A stretch of 62,160 bases of DNA from Methylobacter sp. (GCA_030684815.1 JAUXXQ010000199.1:1-62160); one strand, 5' to 3'. Counted from the first letter of the stretch, positions 36,945-47,803 are shown. Translations and numbers: made by a program. The notes: generated from the letters alone by a model not told the origin.

Positions 36945-37847
36945 ATGGCTAAATTAACCAACATGCAAGTATTCTGCCGCATTGTCGAATTAGGCACTTT
37001 CGCGGCCGTTGCCCGTGAAATGAACCTTTCAGCGATGATGATCAGCAAATACATGGCCCAACTGGAAGAATCGTTAGGCGTCGCCTTATTAAACCGCACC
37101 ACCCGGCAATTGAGCATGACTGAAGCGGGAAAAGTCTACTATTACCGCAGCAAGCAGTTACTGGATGATTTCGCGGAACTGGAAGAATACACCTCACAGC
37201 TTGGCCGTCAAGTCAAAGGCACTTTAAAAATCAGCGCCCCGATTGATTTTGGCGGGCTTTATATGGTGCCTGCGATTGACGCTTACCAGCGCGCCTATCC
37301 CAACGTTAAGATTTTAATGACACTGCACAACAGCCAGGTTAATTTAAGCGAAGGCCATTTTGACCTGTCCATTTTAGTGACCAACGACCTCGATTTAGGC
37401 GTAGTCGCCCGAAAAATCGCCCAAACCCGCTTATGCACTTACGCCTCGCCCTGCTATATCGCCGAACATGGCGAGCCGAAAACCATCGACGAATTAAGTT
37501 CGCACCGCTGCCTGCATTATATGGACACCCCGCATAAAGATTACTGGCTGTTTAATGTCGCCGGTGAAGAAGTTAAAATCAAGACCAGCTGGCACTTTGC
37601 TTCAAACAATGGCCGGGCATTGTGTCAGGCGGCCACCTTGGGCATGGGCATCACCCAGGCGCCGGATTTATCGGTGATGAATTATTTAGAACAGGGGAAA
37701 TTGATAGAAATTTTGCCGGATTTTCGCATCCCCTCCTTGGACATTTACGCCACCTATCTGCAACGGCGCTTTTTACCGGCCAAATTGGCGACATTCGTCG
37801 ATTTTTTAATCCACTATTTTGGCGAAAACAATAAGCTCAGCAAATAA
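36945..37847 (+). CDS. LysR-family transcriptional regulator
   Basis: The 300-residue protein has an N-terminal winged HTH (1-60; MQVFCRIVELGTFAAVAREMNLSAM, NRTTRQLSMTEAG). A periplasmic-binding-protein-like effector domain follows (about 90-295), of the subgroup related to AaeR/PA2877-like regulators. It is divergent from the carbonic anhydrase gene, the classical LysR arrangement, so that gene is its likeliest target. The effector is unknown. Confidence 0.92.
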   Translation: MAKLTNMQVFCRIVELGTFAAVAREMNLSAMMISKYMAQLEESLGVALLNRTTRQLSMTEAGKVYYYRSKQLLDDFAELEEYTSQLGRQVKGTLKISAPIDFGGLYMVPAIDAYQRAYPNVKILMTLHNSQVNLSEGHFDLSILVTNDLDLGVVARKIAQTRLCTYASPCYIAEHGEPKTIDELSSHRCLHYMDTPHKDYWLFNVAGEEVKIKTSWHFASNNGRALCQAATLGMGITQAPDLSVMNYLEQGKLIEILPDFRIPSLDIYATYLQRRFLPAKLATFVDFLIHYFGENNKLSK

Positions 37848-37917
37848 GACTATTTCCGGGAAATAACATCCCTTGATGATCAAGGCCTGTAAAAAATAGA
37901 GTCCACGCTTAACACGG

Positions 37918-37956
37918 GACAGACCTTCCAGGTTTTTAAAACCTGAAAGGTCTGTC
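37918..37956. repeat. 39-bp palindrome before hsdM
   Basis: GACAGACCTT, CAGGTTTT and their inverted copies form a near-perfect hairpin, followed by TTTTTT after a further GTTCGGCA. Upstream lie family D remnants (AATAGAGTCCACGCTTAACACG). It may terminate the LysR transcript. The rest of the 37848-38058 gap should hold the hsd promoter, which I could not place. Confidence 0.65.
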
Positions 37957-38058
37957 GTTCGGCATTTTTTTCGCCTAACATAAGCCGAAAACTTAACCGT
38001 TCAAAGTATACAGACTAATCATAGCCTTACCCTTTACGATACAAAAAGGACAACGATT

Positions 38059-40674
38059 TTGAATAAACAACAACTAGCCGCCAAAATTTGGGAATCGGCT
38101 AACCAGATGCGCTCGAAGATTGAAGCCAATGAATACAAAGACTACATCTTGGGCTTTATTTTCTACAAATACCTGTCCGATCAACTCGTCCAGTTCGCCA
38201 AAAATCAAGATATGTCCGATGCGGAAATCGCACAACTGAGCGAAGACGACACTGAAACCGCCGACTACATCAGAAAAAACTTAGGCTACTTTATTGCCTA
38301 TGACAATTTGTTTTCCACATGGCTGAACAAAGGCCGTGATTTTGATGTCGCCAACGTGCGTGATGCCTTGTCTGCCTTTGAGCGCCTAATACACAGCAAC
38401 CACAAAAAACTGTTCGACGGCATTTTTAACACCCTGCAAACGGGCTTAAGTAAATTAGGGGAAAGCGCGGCCAAACAAACCAAAGCCATCAGTGACTTGC
38501 TGCAACTGATCAAAGCCATTCCCATGGATGGCAAGCAAGACTACGACGTGCTGGGCTACATTTACGAATACCTGATTGAAAAATTTGCCGCCAATGCCGG
38601 TAAAAAAGCCGGTGAGTTTTACACGCCCCATGAAGTTTCACTGCTCATGTCCGAGATCATCGCGCACCATGTCAAAGACAAAGACAAGATTGAAATTTAC
38701 GATCCTACATCCGGATCGGGTTCTTTACTGATCAACATCGGCAACAGCGTCGCCAAGCACAGTGACGGCCAAGACAACATCAAATACTTTGCCCAAGAGC
38801 TGAAAGCCAATACTTACAACCTCACCCGTATGAACTTGATCATGCGCGGCATAAAACCCAACAACATTGTCACCCGCAACGGCGACACCCTGGAAGACGA
38901 CTGGCCTTACTTTGACGAGAACGACCCCATGGGTTCCTATAATCCGCTGTATGTGGATGCCGTTGTCTCCAATCCGCCGTATTCGCAACAGTGGGATCCA
39001 GACCACAAAGAAAACGACCCGCGTTATTCCCGCTTTGGCCTGGCGCCTAAAACCAAAGCCGACTACGCCTTTTTGCTGCACGATTTGTATCACCTAAAGC
39101 CCGACGGCATGATGACCATTGTTCTGCCCCACGGCGTGCTGTTTAGAGGCGGCGAAGAAGGCGCCATTCGCAAGCAGTTAATCGAGCAAAACCACATCGA
39201 CGCCATTATCGGCCTGCCTGCCAATATCTTTTTCGGCACCGGCATTCCGACAGTGATCTTAGTATTGCGCCAACAACGAGATAACACCGATGTATTAGTA
39301 GTCGATGCCTCCAAACACTTTTTAAAAGTGGGCAAAAACAACAAACTGCAAGCCTCCGACATTAAGCGCATTACCGATGCCGTTATCAATCGCGAGAGCC
39401 GCCCGAAGTTTTCCCAATTAGTCAGCAAGCAAACCCTGCGCCAAAACGACTACAACCTGAATATTCCCCGCTATGTCGATTCTGCGCCAGAAGCCGAAAG
39501 TTGGGATTTGCACGCCACCATGTTAGGCGGTATTCCCGTCAGTGAAATCAACCAGTTCGAGCCGTATTGGCAAGCGTTTCCGGCCTTACGCCAAGCCTTA
39601 TTTAGCAACACCTCAAGCCACTATGCAGAGCTTGCCATTGCGACCGATGAGATAAAACCAACCATCACCCAACATGCTGAGGTAAAAAGCTTCGCGCAAA
39701 GCTATGTGAACGCCTTTGATGATTTTGATAGTTACCTAAAAAACGAGCTAATCACCCAGTGGCACAGCATTAAAATTAACCAGCATGAAGGCGTATTAAG
39801 CCATGCCTTGTTTATGCGCATCGCTAAAACGGCGTTAAATGACATTAATTTAATCGACAAATACCAAGCCTACCAGTTACTCAATAACCATTGGCAAACC
39901 ATTAGCGCCGATTTAGAAATGCTGCAAACCGAAGGCTTTGCCGCCAGTAAACGGGTTGACCCCAATAGGGTCATCAAAAAAATCAATGGCAAAGACACCG
40001 AAGTGCAAGACGGCTGGAAAGGCCGCATCATGCCGTTTGAGCTGGTGCAAAGCCTTTATTTAAACACCGAGCTGCAAGCCCTCAAACAACAGGAAAACCG
40101 TCTGGCGGAAATCGGCGCAGAGCTGGAGAGCCTTCTCGATTCGCTCAGTGAAGAAGAAAAAGAAGGCGATAGCGTAAAAGAAAGCAAAGACGGTTTTGTC
40201 AATGCTGCCGTGGCTAAAGAAGCCAAGGAATTCAAAGCAGAGGCCAAACAACACGGTGCGTTTGATGCCGAAAGCTATCAAGCCAAAATTATCCAAGCGG
40301 ATGCGTTAATCAATGAGGAAAAAACCCTGAAAAAAGCGGTAAAAGCTTACGCCGAGGCACTGCATTTACAAACCAAAACCACGATTGAAAATTTAACCGA
40401 CGAACAAGTAAACACCCTGCTGGAACGTAAATGGATCACCCCATTGCTGGAAGAGTTAAGCCAACTACCTACTAACCTGATTCACCAGCTCACCAGTCAG
40501 GTGCAAAAACTGGCGGATAAATATGCGATCACTTATGCCGATGTCGCCAAGGAAATAAAAACCAGCGAGCAAGCCTTAGCGGGTTTGATTGACGAACTCA
40601 CTGGCAACGAGTTTGATCTGCAAGGCTTGGAAGAATTGAAAGCTTTCTTATTAGACGGTAGGGCGGGTAAATAA
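38059..40674 (+). CDS. hsdM: Type I restriction-modification methyltransferase subunit HsdM
   Basis: HsdM methylates adenine as part of the M2S(R2) complex. The 871-residue protein has the N-terminal HsdM helical domain (NKQQLAAKIWESANQMR). Next are SAM motif I DPTSGSGSL (215-223) and catalytic motif IV NPPY (305-308), typical of N6-adenine methylases. About 380 residues with coiled-coil character follow the core. This long tail (RM core is about 480-520) is seen in some type IC-like systems. The start is TTG 38061-phase at 38059 with AAGGA upstream. Two bases separate it from hsdS. Confidence 0.94.
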   Translation: MNKQQLAAKIWESANQMRSKIEANEYKDYILGFIFYKYLSDQLVQFAKNQDMSDAEIAQLSEDDTETADYIRKNLGYFIAYDNLFSTWLNKGRDFDVANVRDALSAFERLIHSNHKKLFDGIFNTLQTGLSKLGESAAKQTKAISDLLQLIKAIPMDGKQDYDVLGYIYEYLIEKFAANAGKKAGEFYTPHEVSLLMSEIIAHHVKDKDKIEIYDPTSGSGSLLINIGNSVAKHSDGQDNIKYFAQELKANTYNLTRMNLIMRGIKPNNIVTRNGDTLEDDWPYFDENDPMGSYNPLYVDAVVSNPPYSQQWDPDHKENDPRYSRFGLAPKTKADYAFLLHDLYHLKPDGMMTIVLPHGVLFRGGEEGAIRKQLIEQNHIDAIIGLPANIFFGTGIPTVILVLRQQRDNTDVLVVDASKHFLKVGKNNKLQASDIKRITDAVINRESRPKFSQLVSKQTLRQNDYNLNIPRYVDSAPEAESWDLHATMLGGIPVSEINQFEPYWQAFPALRQALFSNTSSHYAELAIATDEIKPTITQHAEVKSFAQSYVNAFDDFDSYLKNELITQWHSIKINQHEGVLSHALFMRIAKTALNDINLIDKYQAYQLLNNHWQTISADLEMLQTEGFAASKRVDPNRVIKKINGKDTEVQDGWKGRIMPFELVQSLYLNTELQALKQQENRLAEIGAELESLLDSLSEEEKEGDSVKESKDGFVNAAVAKEAKEFKAEAKQHGAFDAESYQAKIIQADALINEEKTLKKAVKAYAEALHLQTKTTIENLTDEQVNTLLERKWITPLLEELSQLPTNLIHQLTSQVQKLADKYAITYADVAKEIKTSEQALAGLIDELTGNEFDLQGLEELKAFLLDGRAGK

Positions 40675-40675
40675 A

Positions 40676-41932
40676 ATGAGTGCAGAAAACAAAGTACCTG
40701 CGATTCGGTTCAAGGGGTTTTCAAAAAGATGGACTGTGAAAAAGTTACAAGATCTAACGGAAACGGGTTTTAGTAATGGCGTATTTAATGACCCTCAAAA
40801 AGTAGGTAAGGGATATCGTCTCATAAATGTTAAAGACATGTATGCAGGGAATAGCATTGATGTAGAGAGTCTTTCTTTGGTAGACATCGATGAAAAAGAA
40901 TTCAAGAAGAATAAGGTCGAATATGGTGATATTTTTTTCACAAGGTCGTCGTTAGTAAAAGAAGGAATAGCTTATTCAAATGTAAATTTGAGCAACCATC
41001 AAAATATCACATTTGATGGGCATTTGATTAGAATGCAGCCATGTAAGAGGTCGACTAATCCAGTATTTTTATCGTCATTATTTAAAACACCTTCTGCACG
41101 CAACCAGTTCATTCTTGGTGGAAAGACTACAACTATGACCACTATAGGTCAGAGTGATATAGCTTCAGTTGAGGTTCCGATACCTTCAGTTGAAGAGCAA
41201 ACCAAAATCGGCAATTACTTCCAACAGCTCGACACCCTGATCGCCCAGCATCAGAAAAAGCACGACAAACTGTTAAACCTTAAAAAAGCCCTGCTCGAAC
41301 TTATGTTCCCCAAACAGGGTGCAACCGAGCCAAAGATTCGATTCAAGGGGTTTAGCGGAGAGTGGGAGGAGAAGGGACTGGAAGAAATTTCTGTAAAAAT
41401 TCAGGATGGTACTCATTTTTCACCAAAATCATTTGATACTGAAGATTTCTTGTATATCACATCTAAAAATGTAAAAAACGGATATATTGAACTCTCAAAG
41501 GCTCAATTTATTTCAAAAGAAGAACACGATAACATCTACAAAAGATGCGATGTAAAACAAGGTGATGTATTGTTGACAAAAGATGGAACAATTGGCCAAG
41601 CATGTGTGAATGAGTTATCAATTCCATTTAGTTTACTTTCTAGTGTTGCATTCATCAGACTGAATCCAAATTTTTCAAATTATTTTTTATATCACCTTCT
41701 GGTTTCACAAATAGGACAGAAAGAAATAGAAAGTCAAATTGCAGGTCAAGCACTGAAAAGAATTACTCTTACAAAAATTAATAACTTTTCTTTCGATTTT
41801 CCTTCGCATCAAGAACAACAAAAAATTGCATCTTGTCTTTCTGCCTTAGATGCGCTCATAACCCAACATCAAGCCCAACTCAAAAAACTAAGCAACATCA
41901 AGCAAGCCTGCTTGGAAAAAATGTTTGTGTAA
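40676..41932 (+). CDS. hsdS: Type I restriction-modification specificity subunit HsdS
   Basis: HsdS sets the bipartite target. The 418-residue protein has two target-recognition domains (about 15-170 and 220-380), each followed by a conserved coiled-coil spacer: EEQTKIGNYFQQLDTLIAQHQKK and QEQQKIASCLSALDALITQHQAQ. The DNA of both recognition domains is clearly more AT-rich than the spacers and flanking genes. This is as expected for domains exchanged by recombination. The gene looks intact. Confidence 0.94.
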   Translation: MSAENKVPAIRFKGFSKRWTVKKLQDLTETGFSNGVFNDPQKVGKGYRLINVKDMYAGNSIDVESLSLVDIDEKEFKKNKVEYGDIFFTRSSLVKEGIAYSNVNLSNHQNITFDGHLIRMQPCKRSTNPVFLSSLFKTPSARNQFILGGKTTTMTTIGQSDIASVEVPIPSVEEQTKIGNYFQQLDTLIAQHQKKHDKLLNLKKALLELMFPKQGATEPKIRFKGFSGEWEEKGLEEISVKIQDGTHFSPKSFDTEDFLYITSKNVKNGYIELSKAQFISKEEHDNIYKRCDVKQGDVLLTKDGTIGQACVNELSIPFSLLSSVAFIRLNPNFSNYFLYHLLVSQIGQKEIESQIAGQALKRITLTKINNFSFDFPSHQEQQKIASCLSALDALITQHQAQLKKLSNIKQACLEKMFV

Positions 41933-41996
41933 TGAATTATGAATGCTGAATTGTTCATTCATAACTCATAACTCATCATTCAAACGGAGTGTGCAG

Positions 41997-42617
41997 ATGA
42001 CCTTAGAAAACAAACTCGGCATTACTGATGCAGTAGAGTTGGCACGGGTTGAAGAAAAACTCAGTAAAGCACGCGCCCATAAACTCTTTACCAGCGGTTT
42101 TTTAAACACCTTGCCTGTCGGCAGTTTTGAGGCTTTGGCAAGTATTCACCACTATCTGTTTGGTGAAATTTATGACTTCGCCGGAACAATCCGCACAGAA
42201 AATATTGCCAAAGGAAATTTTCGTTTTGCGCCCGTCATGTACTTGGAAGTTGCTTTAAAACATATTACGGCCATGCCGCAATCCAGCTTTAATGAAATTA
42301 TCGAAAAATATGTAGAGATGAATATTGCCCACCCCTTTAGAGAAGGCAATGGCAGAAGTACACGAATATGGCTCGACTTAATACTTAAAAAAGAACTAAA
42401 ACAGGTAGTTGATTGGCAGCGTGTCGATAAAAATGATTATTTAATGGCCATGGAACGCAGCCCCATTAAAGATGTTGAAATCAAGGTATTACTCAAACAG
42501 GCCTTAACCGACAAAATCGACGACACTGTTATTTACATGAAAGGCATTGATGCCAGTTATTACTACGAGGGCTATACGCTCTATAAAACCGAAGACATTA
42601 CGGACGATAAAGCATGA
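41997..42617 (+). CDS. fic: Class III Fic-domain AMP-transferase
   Basis: Fic enzymes transfer AMP (or a related moiety) to target proteins. The 206-residue protein has the active-site loop HPFREGNGR (112-120). Near its C-terminus is SYYYEG (187-192), matching the inhibitory (S/T)xxxE(G/N) motif of class III Fic proteins such as Neisseria NmFic, where it blocks ATP binding. ATG 41997 with CGGAG upstream is chosen; 18 codons upstream are excluded. It sits between hsdS and hsdR and overlaps hsdR by four bases, so it is part of the restriction operon. Confidence 0.92.
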   Translation: MTLENKLGITDAVELARVEEKLSKARAHKLFTSGFLNTLPVGSFEALASIHHYLFGEIYDFAGTIRTENIAKGNFRFAPVMYLEVALKHITAMPQSSFNEIIEKYVEMNIAHPFREGNGRSTRIWLDLILKKELKQVVDWQRVDKNDYLMAMERSPIKDVEIKVLLKQALTDKIDDTVIYMKGIDASYYYEGYTLYKTEDITDDKA

Positions 42618-45600
42618 CATTTACAACAGAAAGCACTTTTGAAACTGCCTTAATTAATGAGTTAAAAAACAATAAAGGCTGGAAAAATGGGGTATTAAAA
42701 AACTCAAGCGAAGCCGACTTACTGCAAAATTGGGCGACTATTCTGTTTGAAAACAATCGCCGTATTGATTGCCTCAATGAGGTGCCGCTAACCGATACCG
42801 AAATGCAGCAAATTATTGAGCAAATTCGCGAGTTAAAAACCCCGCTCAAACTCAATGGCTTTATTAACGGCAAAACCGTCTCTATTATCCGTGATAACCC
42901 TGCCGACCCCTTGCACTTGGGTAAAGAAGTCAGTTTAAAAATTTACGACCGCCAGGAAATATCCGGCGGGCAAAGCCGTTACCAAATTGTGCAACAACCC
43001 CGGTTCGCTAAAACCTCAAACATACTCAACGACCGCCGTGGCGATGTGATGCTGCTCATTAACGGTATGCCGCTGATTCACATAGAACTTAAACGCAGCG
43101 GCGTGCCGATAAGCCATGCGTATAATCAAATTGAAAAGTACAGCGCTGAGGGTGTATTTACCGGTTTGTTTGCCTTGGTGCAGATTTTTATCGCCATGAC
43201 GCCGGAAGAAACACGTTATTTTGCCAACGCCGGGTCAGATGGCCGCTTTAATCAGGATTATTACTTTACTTGGGCCGATTTTAACAACGAACCCATTAAC
43301 AACTGGAAGGCGATTGCCGCCAGTTTGTTGTCTATCCCTATGGCGCACCAGTTAATTGGTTTTTACACCGTGGCCGATGGCTCTGATGGTGTGCTCAAGG
43401 TGATGCGCAGTTATCAGTATTATGCGGCCAATGCCATTTCCGACAAGGTGTCAAAAACCCGTTGGGCGGCACCGAACCCTTTGGGTGGTTATGTGTGGCA
43501 TACCACTGGGTCAGGTAAAACCATGACCAGTTTTAAATCGGCGCAGTTGATTGCCCAATCGAAAGACGCCGATAAAGTCATTTTTTTAATGGATCGCATT
43601 GAGTTAGGCGTGCAATCGCTGCGCGAATATCAAGGCTTTGCGGCTGATGATGAAGACGTGCAAGCCACTGAAAATACCAGTGTGTTAATCACTAAGTTAA
43701 AAAGTAATGACCCTGCCAATACGTTGATTGTTAGCTCGATTCAAAAAATGAGCAATATCTATGAGGCAGTGAATGACGAGGGCATTAGCCTGAACAGCGA
43801 TGACATTGCGCGTATCAATAACAAGCGCTTGGTGTTTATTGTCGATGAAGCCCATCGTTCTACCTTTGGCGATATGTTAATTACTATTAAAGGCACCTTT
43901 CCTGCTGCCTTGTTTTTTGGTTTTACCGGCACACCGATTCATGAAGAAAACCAAAAGAAAAAAAGCACCACCGCTATGGTGTTTGGTGATGAGCTGCACC
44001 GTTACAGCATTGCCGACGGTATTCGTGATAAAAACGTGCTGGGCTTTGACCCGTATAAAGTCACTACTTTTAAGGATGCCGATTTACGGCGCGAAGTGGG
44101 TTTGTTGAAAGCCAAAGCCACTACGGAAAACGAAGCCTTAAGCGATCCGAAAAAATCAGCTGTTTATTATCGTTATATCAATGACGTGCCGATGGCGGGT
44201 TATACCGATAATGCGGGTCAGTATGTAAAGGGCATTGAGGATGAAGTATCTAAATCACAGTATGGCGAACAGCACCAAAATGCCGTGGTTGCGGATGTGT
44301 TAGATAAGTGGACGATGCTCAGTCGCAACTCTAAATTCCATGCCCTGTTAGCTACCGATAGCATTGCTGATGCCATTAGCTATTACCGCCTGTTTAAACA
44401 GGCAGGCTCGAATTTGAAAATTACCGCCTTATTTGACCCGAATATTGCCGAAGGTGACGATTACCAAACCAAATCAGCCTTTAAGCAAGCGGGGTTAGTG
44501 GAAATTATTGATGACTACAATCAGCGTTATGGGCATGATTTTAGTTTGGCGAATCACGCCAAGTTCAAGAAGGATGTGGCCGCACGTTTAGCCCATAAAA
44601 AGCCCTATTTACGCATTAACCAAACACCTGACCAACAACTCGATTTACTGATTGTTGTTGACCAAATGCTGACGGGTTTTGACTCTAAATGGTTGAATAC
44701 CTTGTATATGGATAAGGTGGTAGCGTATGAAACGATTATCCAGGCGTTCTCACGCACCAACCGCTTATTTGGGCCGGACAAACCGTTTGGTACGATTCGT
44801 TATTATCGTTATCCGCACACCATGGAACGCAATATTAATGCAGCGGTTAAGCTGTATTCGGGCGATAAGCCCATGGGTTTGTTTGCTGATCAGCTGGAAA
44901 CCAATCTGCACAAAATGAATGAGGCCTTTGCAGATATTGAGGCACTTTTTATGCATGCTGGTATCGCTAACTTTGAAAAGTTGCCCGATGATAATGCCGT
45001 GCGGGGGCAGTTTGCTAAACATTTCAGGCGCTTTAATGAGTTTTTAGAAGCGGCGAAAATCCAGCGTTTTACATGGCAGCAGCTAATGTACTCTCTTACT
45101 GATAATCAGGGCGCGACAACTGACGTTGAGCTGAGCCTTGATGAACAGACTTATTTGGTGCTGGCCTTGCGTTATAAAGAACTGCCCACGGATGACGGCG
45201 CTGGCGGCGGTGACGATGAGGTGCCTTTTGATATTGCCACCCATTTAATGGAAATTGATACCGGTAAAATCGATGCGGATTATATGAATACCCGTTTTGA
45301 CAAGTACCTTAAAACACTGCAAGCCGGTGCCGATAATGCCGACATTCAAAGTGCGGTAGATGAACTGCATAAGTCGTTTGCATCACTTAGCCAGGAAGAA
45401 CAAAAACAAGCTAATATTTTCTTAAATGATGTGCAACGGGGTGATGTCACGCCCGAAGCAGGGAAAAGCTTTAGGCAATACATCAGTGAATATCAATTCA
45501 GTGCCAAGCAGGCGCAAGTAAATAAACTCGTCAGCTTGATGGGTGCGGATGAAGCAAAACTGAAAGCGATGATGAATACCGGCGTGACAGCCGTCAATAT

Positions 45601-45766
45601 AAATGACTTTTGCCGTTTTGATGCCTTAAAAGCCACCGTCGATATAGTTAAAGCCAAGGCGTATTTTGAAGAGCGAGATGGTGAAACTATTCCTATCTTT
45701 AAGGTGAATATGAAAATCGATAAATTGCTGGAGGATTTTATTATTAGTGGTGGGTTTGATTTGTAG
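42614..45766 (+). CDS. hsdR: Type I restriction endonuclease subunit HsdR
   Basis: HsdR provides ATP-driven translocation and cleavage. The 1050-residue protein has an N-terminal PD-(D/E)XK nuclease (about 140-165; [21 protein letters not shown]). Superfamily 2 helicase motifs follow: GSGKT (299-303), DEAH (411-414), TGTP and FSRTNR. The helical C-terminus contacts HsdM. It resembles the EcoR124 (IC) type. It starts ATGA-overlapped with fic. The operon ends here; inverted-repeat sequences follow. Confidence 0.95.
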   Translation: MTFTTESTFETALINELKNNKGWKNGVLKNSSEADLLQNWATILFENNRRIDCLNEVPLTDTEMQQIIEQIRELKTPLKLNGFINGKTVSIIRDNPADPLHLGKEVSLKIYDRQEISGGQSRYQIVQQPRFAKTSNILNDRRGDVMLLINGMPLIHIELKRSGVPISHAYNQIEKYSAEGVFTGLFALVQIFIAMTPEETRYFANAGSDGRFNQDYYFTWADFNNEPINNWKAIAASLLSIPMAHQLIGFYTVADGSDGVLKVMRSYQYYAANAISDKVSKTRWAAPNPLGGYVWHTTGSGKTMTSFKSAQLIAQSKDADKVIFLMDRIELGVQSLREYQGFAADDEDVQATENTSVLITKLKSNDPANTLIVSSIQKMSNIYEAVNDEGISLNSDDIARINNKRLVFIVDEAHRSTFGDMLITIKGTFPAALFFGFTGTPIHEENQKKKSTTAMVFGDELHRYSIADGIRDKNVLGFDPYKVTTFKDADLRREVGLLKAKATTENEALSDPKKSAVYYRYINDVPMAGYTDNAGQYVKGIEDEVSKSQYGEQHQNAVVADVLDKWTMLSRNSKFHALLATDSIADAISYYRLFKQAGSNLKITALFDPNIAEGDDYQTKSAFKQAGLVEIIDDYNQRYGHDFSLANHAKFKKDVAARLAHKKPYLRINQTPDQQLDLLIVVDQMLTGFDSKWLNTLYMDKVVAYETIIQAFSRTNRLFGPDKPFGTIRYYRYPHTMERNINAAVKLYSGDKPMGLFADQLETNLHKMNEAFADIEALFMHAGIANFEKLPDDNAVRGQFAKHFRRFNEFLEAAKIQRFTWQQLMYSLTDNQGATTDVELSLDEQTYLVLALRYKELPTDDGAGGGDDEVPFDIATHLMEIDTGKIDADYMNTRFDKYLKTLQAGADNADIQSAVDELHKSFASLSQEEQKQANIFLNDVQRGDVTPEAGKSFRQYISEYQFSAKQAQVNKLVSLMGADEAKLKAMMNTGVTAVNINDFCRFDALKATVDIVKAKAYFEERDGETIPIFKVNMKIDKLLEDFIISGGFDL

Positions 45767-45844
45767 CGCACAAGCCTTATTCGTTAGGTGCGATTAACAA
45801 ATTTCCACTGAATATCATCTTAAATTCAACTCATAGTAGTCATT

Positions 45845-45969
45845 GGCTACCCACTTAAGCCGGGACAGTTTTAAATGGGTGGCCGGGAACGCCAAGCCCC
45901 AGCTTGGCGCGAACACTGGCCAAGCTGGGGCTTGGCGTTCCCAGTTTGTCCCTGCTTAAGTGGGTAGCC
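45845..45969. repeat. 125-bp palindromic repeat family B, copy 2
   Basis: It is an inverted copy relative to copy 1, with the same 125-bp length and a few substitutions. Copies 1 and 2 bracket the carbonic anhydrase-LysR-hsd block. Confidence 0.92.
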
Positions 45970-45971
45970 GT

Positions 45972-46036
45972 AGTCATTCAAAAGTTTCTTAACAAACAAG
46001 TTGTTTTGCTGCCAATAGCTAAAGCTATTGGACTCC
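45972..46036. repeat. Repeat family C, copy 1
   Basis: AGTCATTCAAAAGTTTCTTA, ACAAACAAGTTG and the palindrome CAATAGCTAAAGCTATTG followed by GACTCC recur at 53584-53669. The remainder of the 45767-46118 gap shows no gene. Confidence 0.85.
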
Positions 46037-46118
46037 GATGCTGGGAATGAACGCTAGGGTTACACTTCGGAGTTGAATCCGCCCTCGGAAATCGCCTTGG
46101 CCTTAAGTCGGGAAGCAA

Positions 46119-47273
46119 TCAACGGCTGTCATGTTCGCTGCGCCAATAACTCTCCGATTGCATATCAATCAACCTCGACACCGTGCGCTCAAATTCAAAC
46201 GCGCCTTCGCCAGTTGTGTACAGCTCTTGAGCCGGGACTTCGGCGGTGCAAATCAGTTTTACCTTATGCTCATATAACGCATCAATCAGTGTGACAAAGC
46301 GCTTGGCTTCGTTACACTTTTCTACCGTCAGTTTGGGAATGTCCGCCAGAATGACAATGTCAAAACAGCTGCCTATTTCCAAATAATCGGCCGGCCCTAA
46401 CGCGTGCATACAGAGTTCGTCGAAGGACGTGAGCGCGACATTGCCATGCACTGCAGACAATACGACTTTTCTGCCCAACACTTCGATAACACCAGGTTTT
46501 TGCGGGGCAAAATGGGTCAATTCGTTATAACTTTGGCGCACGAATGCTGCCGCCTTTTCATCCAGCGGATAATGGTAAGTGGTCTTTAAGGCCTGCAAAT
46601 GACTGAGCCGGTAGTCTTGTTTTGCAAGCAATTCGATGACTTGGGCTTTTTGTTGCAAAAGCCCGACAAAAGGCAGAAACAAATCCCGTTGCAGGCCGTC
46701 GTGATACAGCTCATTAGGATGGCAATTGGAGGTAATGACGACAACAATGCCCAATTCAAACAAGCGCTTGAACAGCCGCAGCAAAATCATTGCATCGGCA
46801 ATGTCGGAAACATGGAATTCGTCGAAACAAAGCAGCAGTTCAGATGCCCTGATATGTTCCGCCAAAGCGGCAACGGCGTCGGTGCTGTTTTGCTTGCGCC
46901 AGTGATGGATGAAGGTGTGGACATCCTGCATGAAAGCATGAAAATGAACCCGTTTTTTTTCACGGATAGGACAGGCATCGAAAAACAAATCCATCAGCAT
47001 AGACTTGCCCCGACCTACATTGCCGTAAAGGTACAAGCTTTGATAATTAGCCGGTTTAGCCGAAAAAACTTTACGCAGGATGGATTTTTGCCCGTACTCG
47101 GCAGCCGCCGTCAAATTGTCGAGCAGGGTTTGCAGATGGTGTATTGCCACCATTTGCGCCGGTTCGTATTCAATATGGCCTTGCGCGACAAGGCCGTTAT
47201 AGTGCTTTACCAACAAACCGGGGGCGGCGCAGGACGGTTTTTCAAAGGTTTGTTGGGGCTGTTTTTTTGCCAT
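46119..47273 (-). CDS. zapE: Cell division protein ZapE (AFG1-type ATPase)
   Basis: ZapE is an AFG1/LACE1-type AAA+ ATPase that acts on FtsZ rings under stress. The 384-residue protein has Walker A GNVGRGKSMLMD, Walker B LLLCFDEFHVSDIADAMIL, sensor VVITSNCHPNELYHDGLQR and the C-terminal block FVTLIDALYEHKVKLICTAE. ATG 47273 is preferred over a TTG four codons upstream. It lies after terB in the same direction with 77 bases between, and its function appears unrelated to the Ter genes. Confidence 0.93.
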   Translation of the reverse strand: MAKKQPQQTFEKPSCAAPGLLVKHYNGLVAQGHIEYEPAQMVAIHHLQTLLDNLTAAAEYGQKSILRKVFSAKPANYQSLYLYGNVGRGKSMLMDLFFDACPIREKKRVHFHAFMQDVHTFIHHWRKQNSTDAVAALAEHIRASELLLCFDEFHVSDIADAMILLRLFKRLFELGIVVVITSNCHPNELYHDGLQRDLFLPFVGLLQQKAQVIELLAKQDYRLSHLQALKTTYHYPLDEKAAAFVRQSYNELTHFAPQKPGVIEVLGRKVVLSAVHGNVALTSFDELCMHALGPADYLEIGSCFDIVILADIPKLTVEKCNEAKRFVTLIDALYEHKVKLICTAEVPAQELYTTGEGAFEFERTVSRLIDMQSESYWRSEHDSR

Positions 47274-47350
47274 GGTTACACGCAATCAATGTGCCGAGTG
47301 GCCGACCAGCGCGCTTTATGGCACGCCGGCATCATTTTTACACGCCATCC

Positions 47351-47803
47351 CTACAATTCAAATTCGGCAGGATCAATACCCAGCTCCTTGGCTATTTTGA
47401 CGGCGACCTTTTTTTCGTCATCATCAAAATCGCCATCCGACGAGGCAATGCCGATAATCATGCGCACCAACAGCCGTGAGGCCTGGGCATTTGATTTCAT
47501 TTTGCTCAGCGCTTCATAAGCTTTAGCTTCGCCAATGTCTTTGTCGAATTCGAGCTGGCCGACAAAGTCCTGAAAAGCCTTAATCACGTCGCTGGTGCTA
47601 AAAATCGACAGTGCATCGTGGCTTTCAATAAATTTGACCATTTTTTGCTTTTCTTCCGAACTGACGCTGCCGTCAGCCATGGCGATCAAGGCTGAACCGG
47701 CCATTGCCGCATTCAGAAAATCCTTGTTCTTAAACTTCAATGCCTCTGTTTTCAATTCATTGGCTTTGTTTTTTAACTGGCTTAAAAAATTATCGAAACT
47801 CAT
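47351..47803 (-). CDS. terB: TerB-family tellurite resistance/stress protein
   Basis: TerB is a small all-helical metal-binding protein of the Ter stress system. The 150-residue product has an N-terminal LKNKANELKTEALKFKNKD segment and the tandem acidic helices GSALIAMADGSVSSEEKQKM and GIASSDGDFDDDEKKVA. Its DG(S/D) turns hold the metal-binding aspartates. It is the last Ter-type gene of the locus on this strand, separated from the TerD-TerA gene by two intergenic repeats. Its own promoter is therefore likely. Confidence 0.88.
   Translation of the reverse strand: MSFDNFLSQLKNKANELKTEALKFKNKDFLNAAMAGSALIAMADGSVSSEEKQKMVKFIESHDALSIFSTSDVIKAFQDFVGQLEFDKDIGEAKAYEALSKMKSNAQASRLLVRMIIGIASSDGDFDDDEKKVAVKIAKELGIDPAEFEL

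Noticed and set aside
46599-47519. 306-codon plus-strand frame opposite zapE and terB
   Set aside because: The minus strand encodes clear ZapE and TerB motifs; the plus frame spans both genes and their gap without homology.
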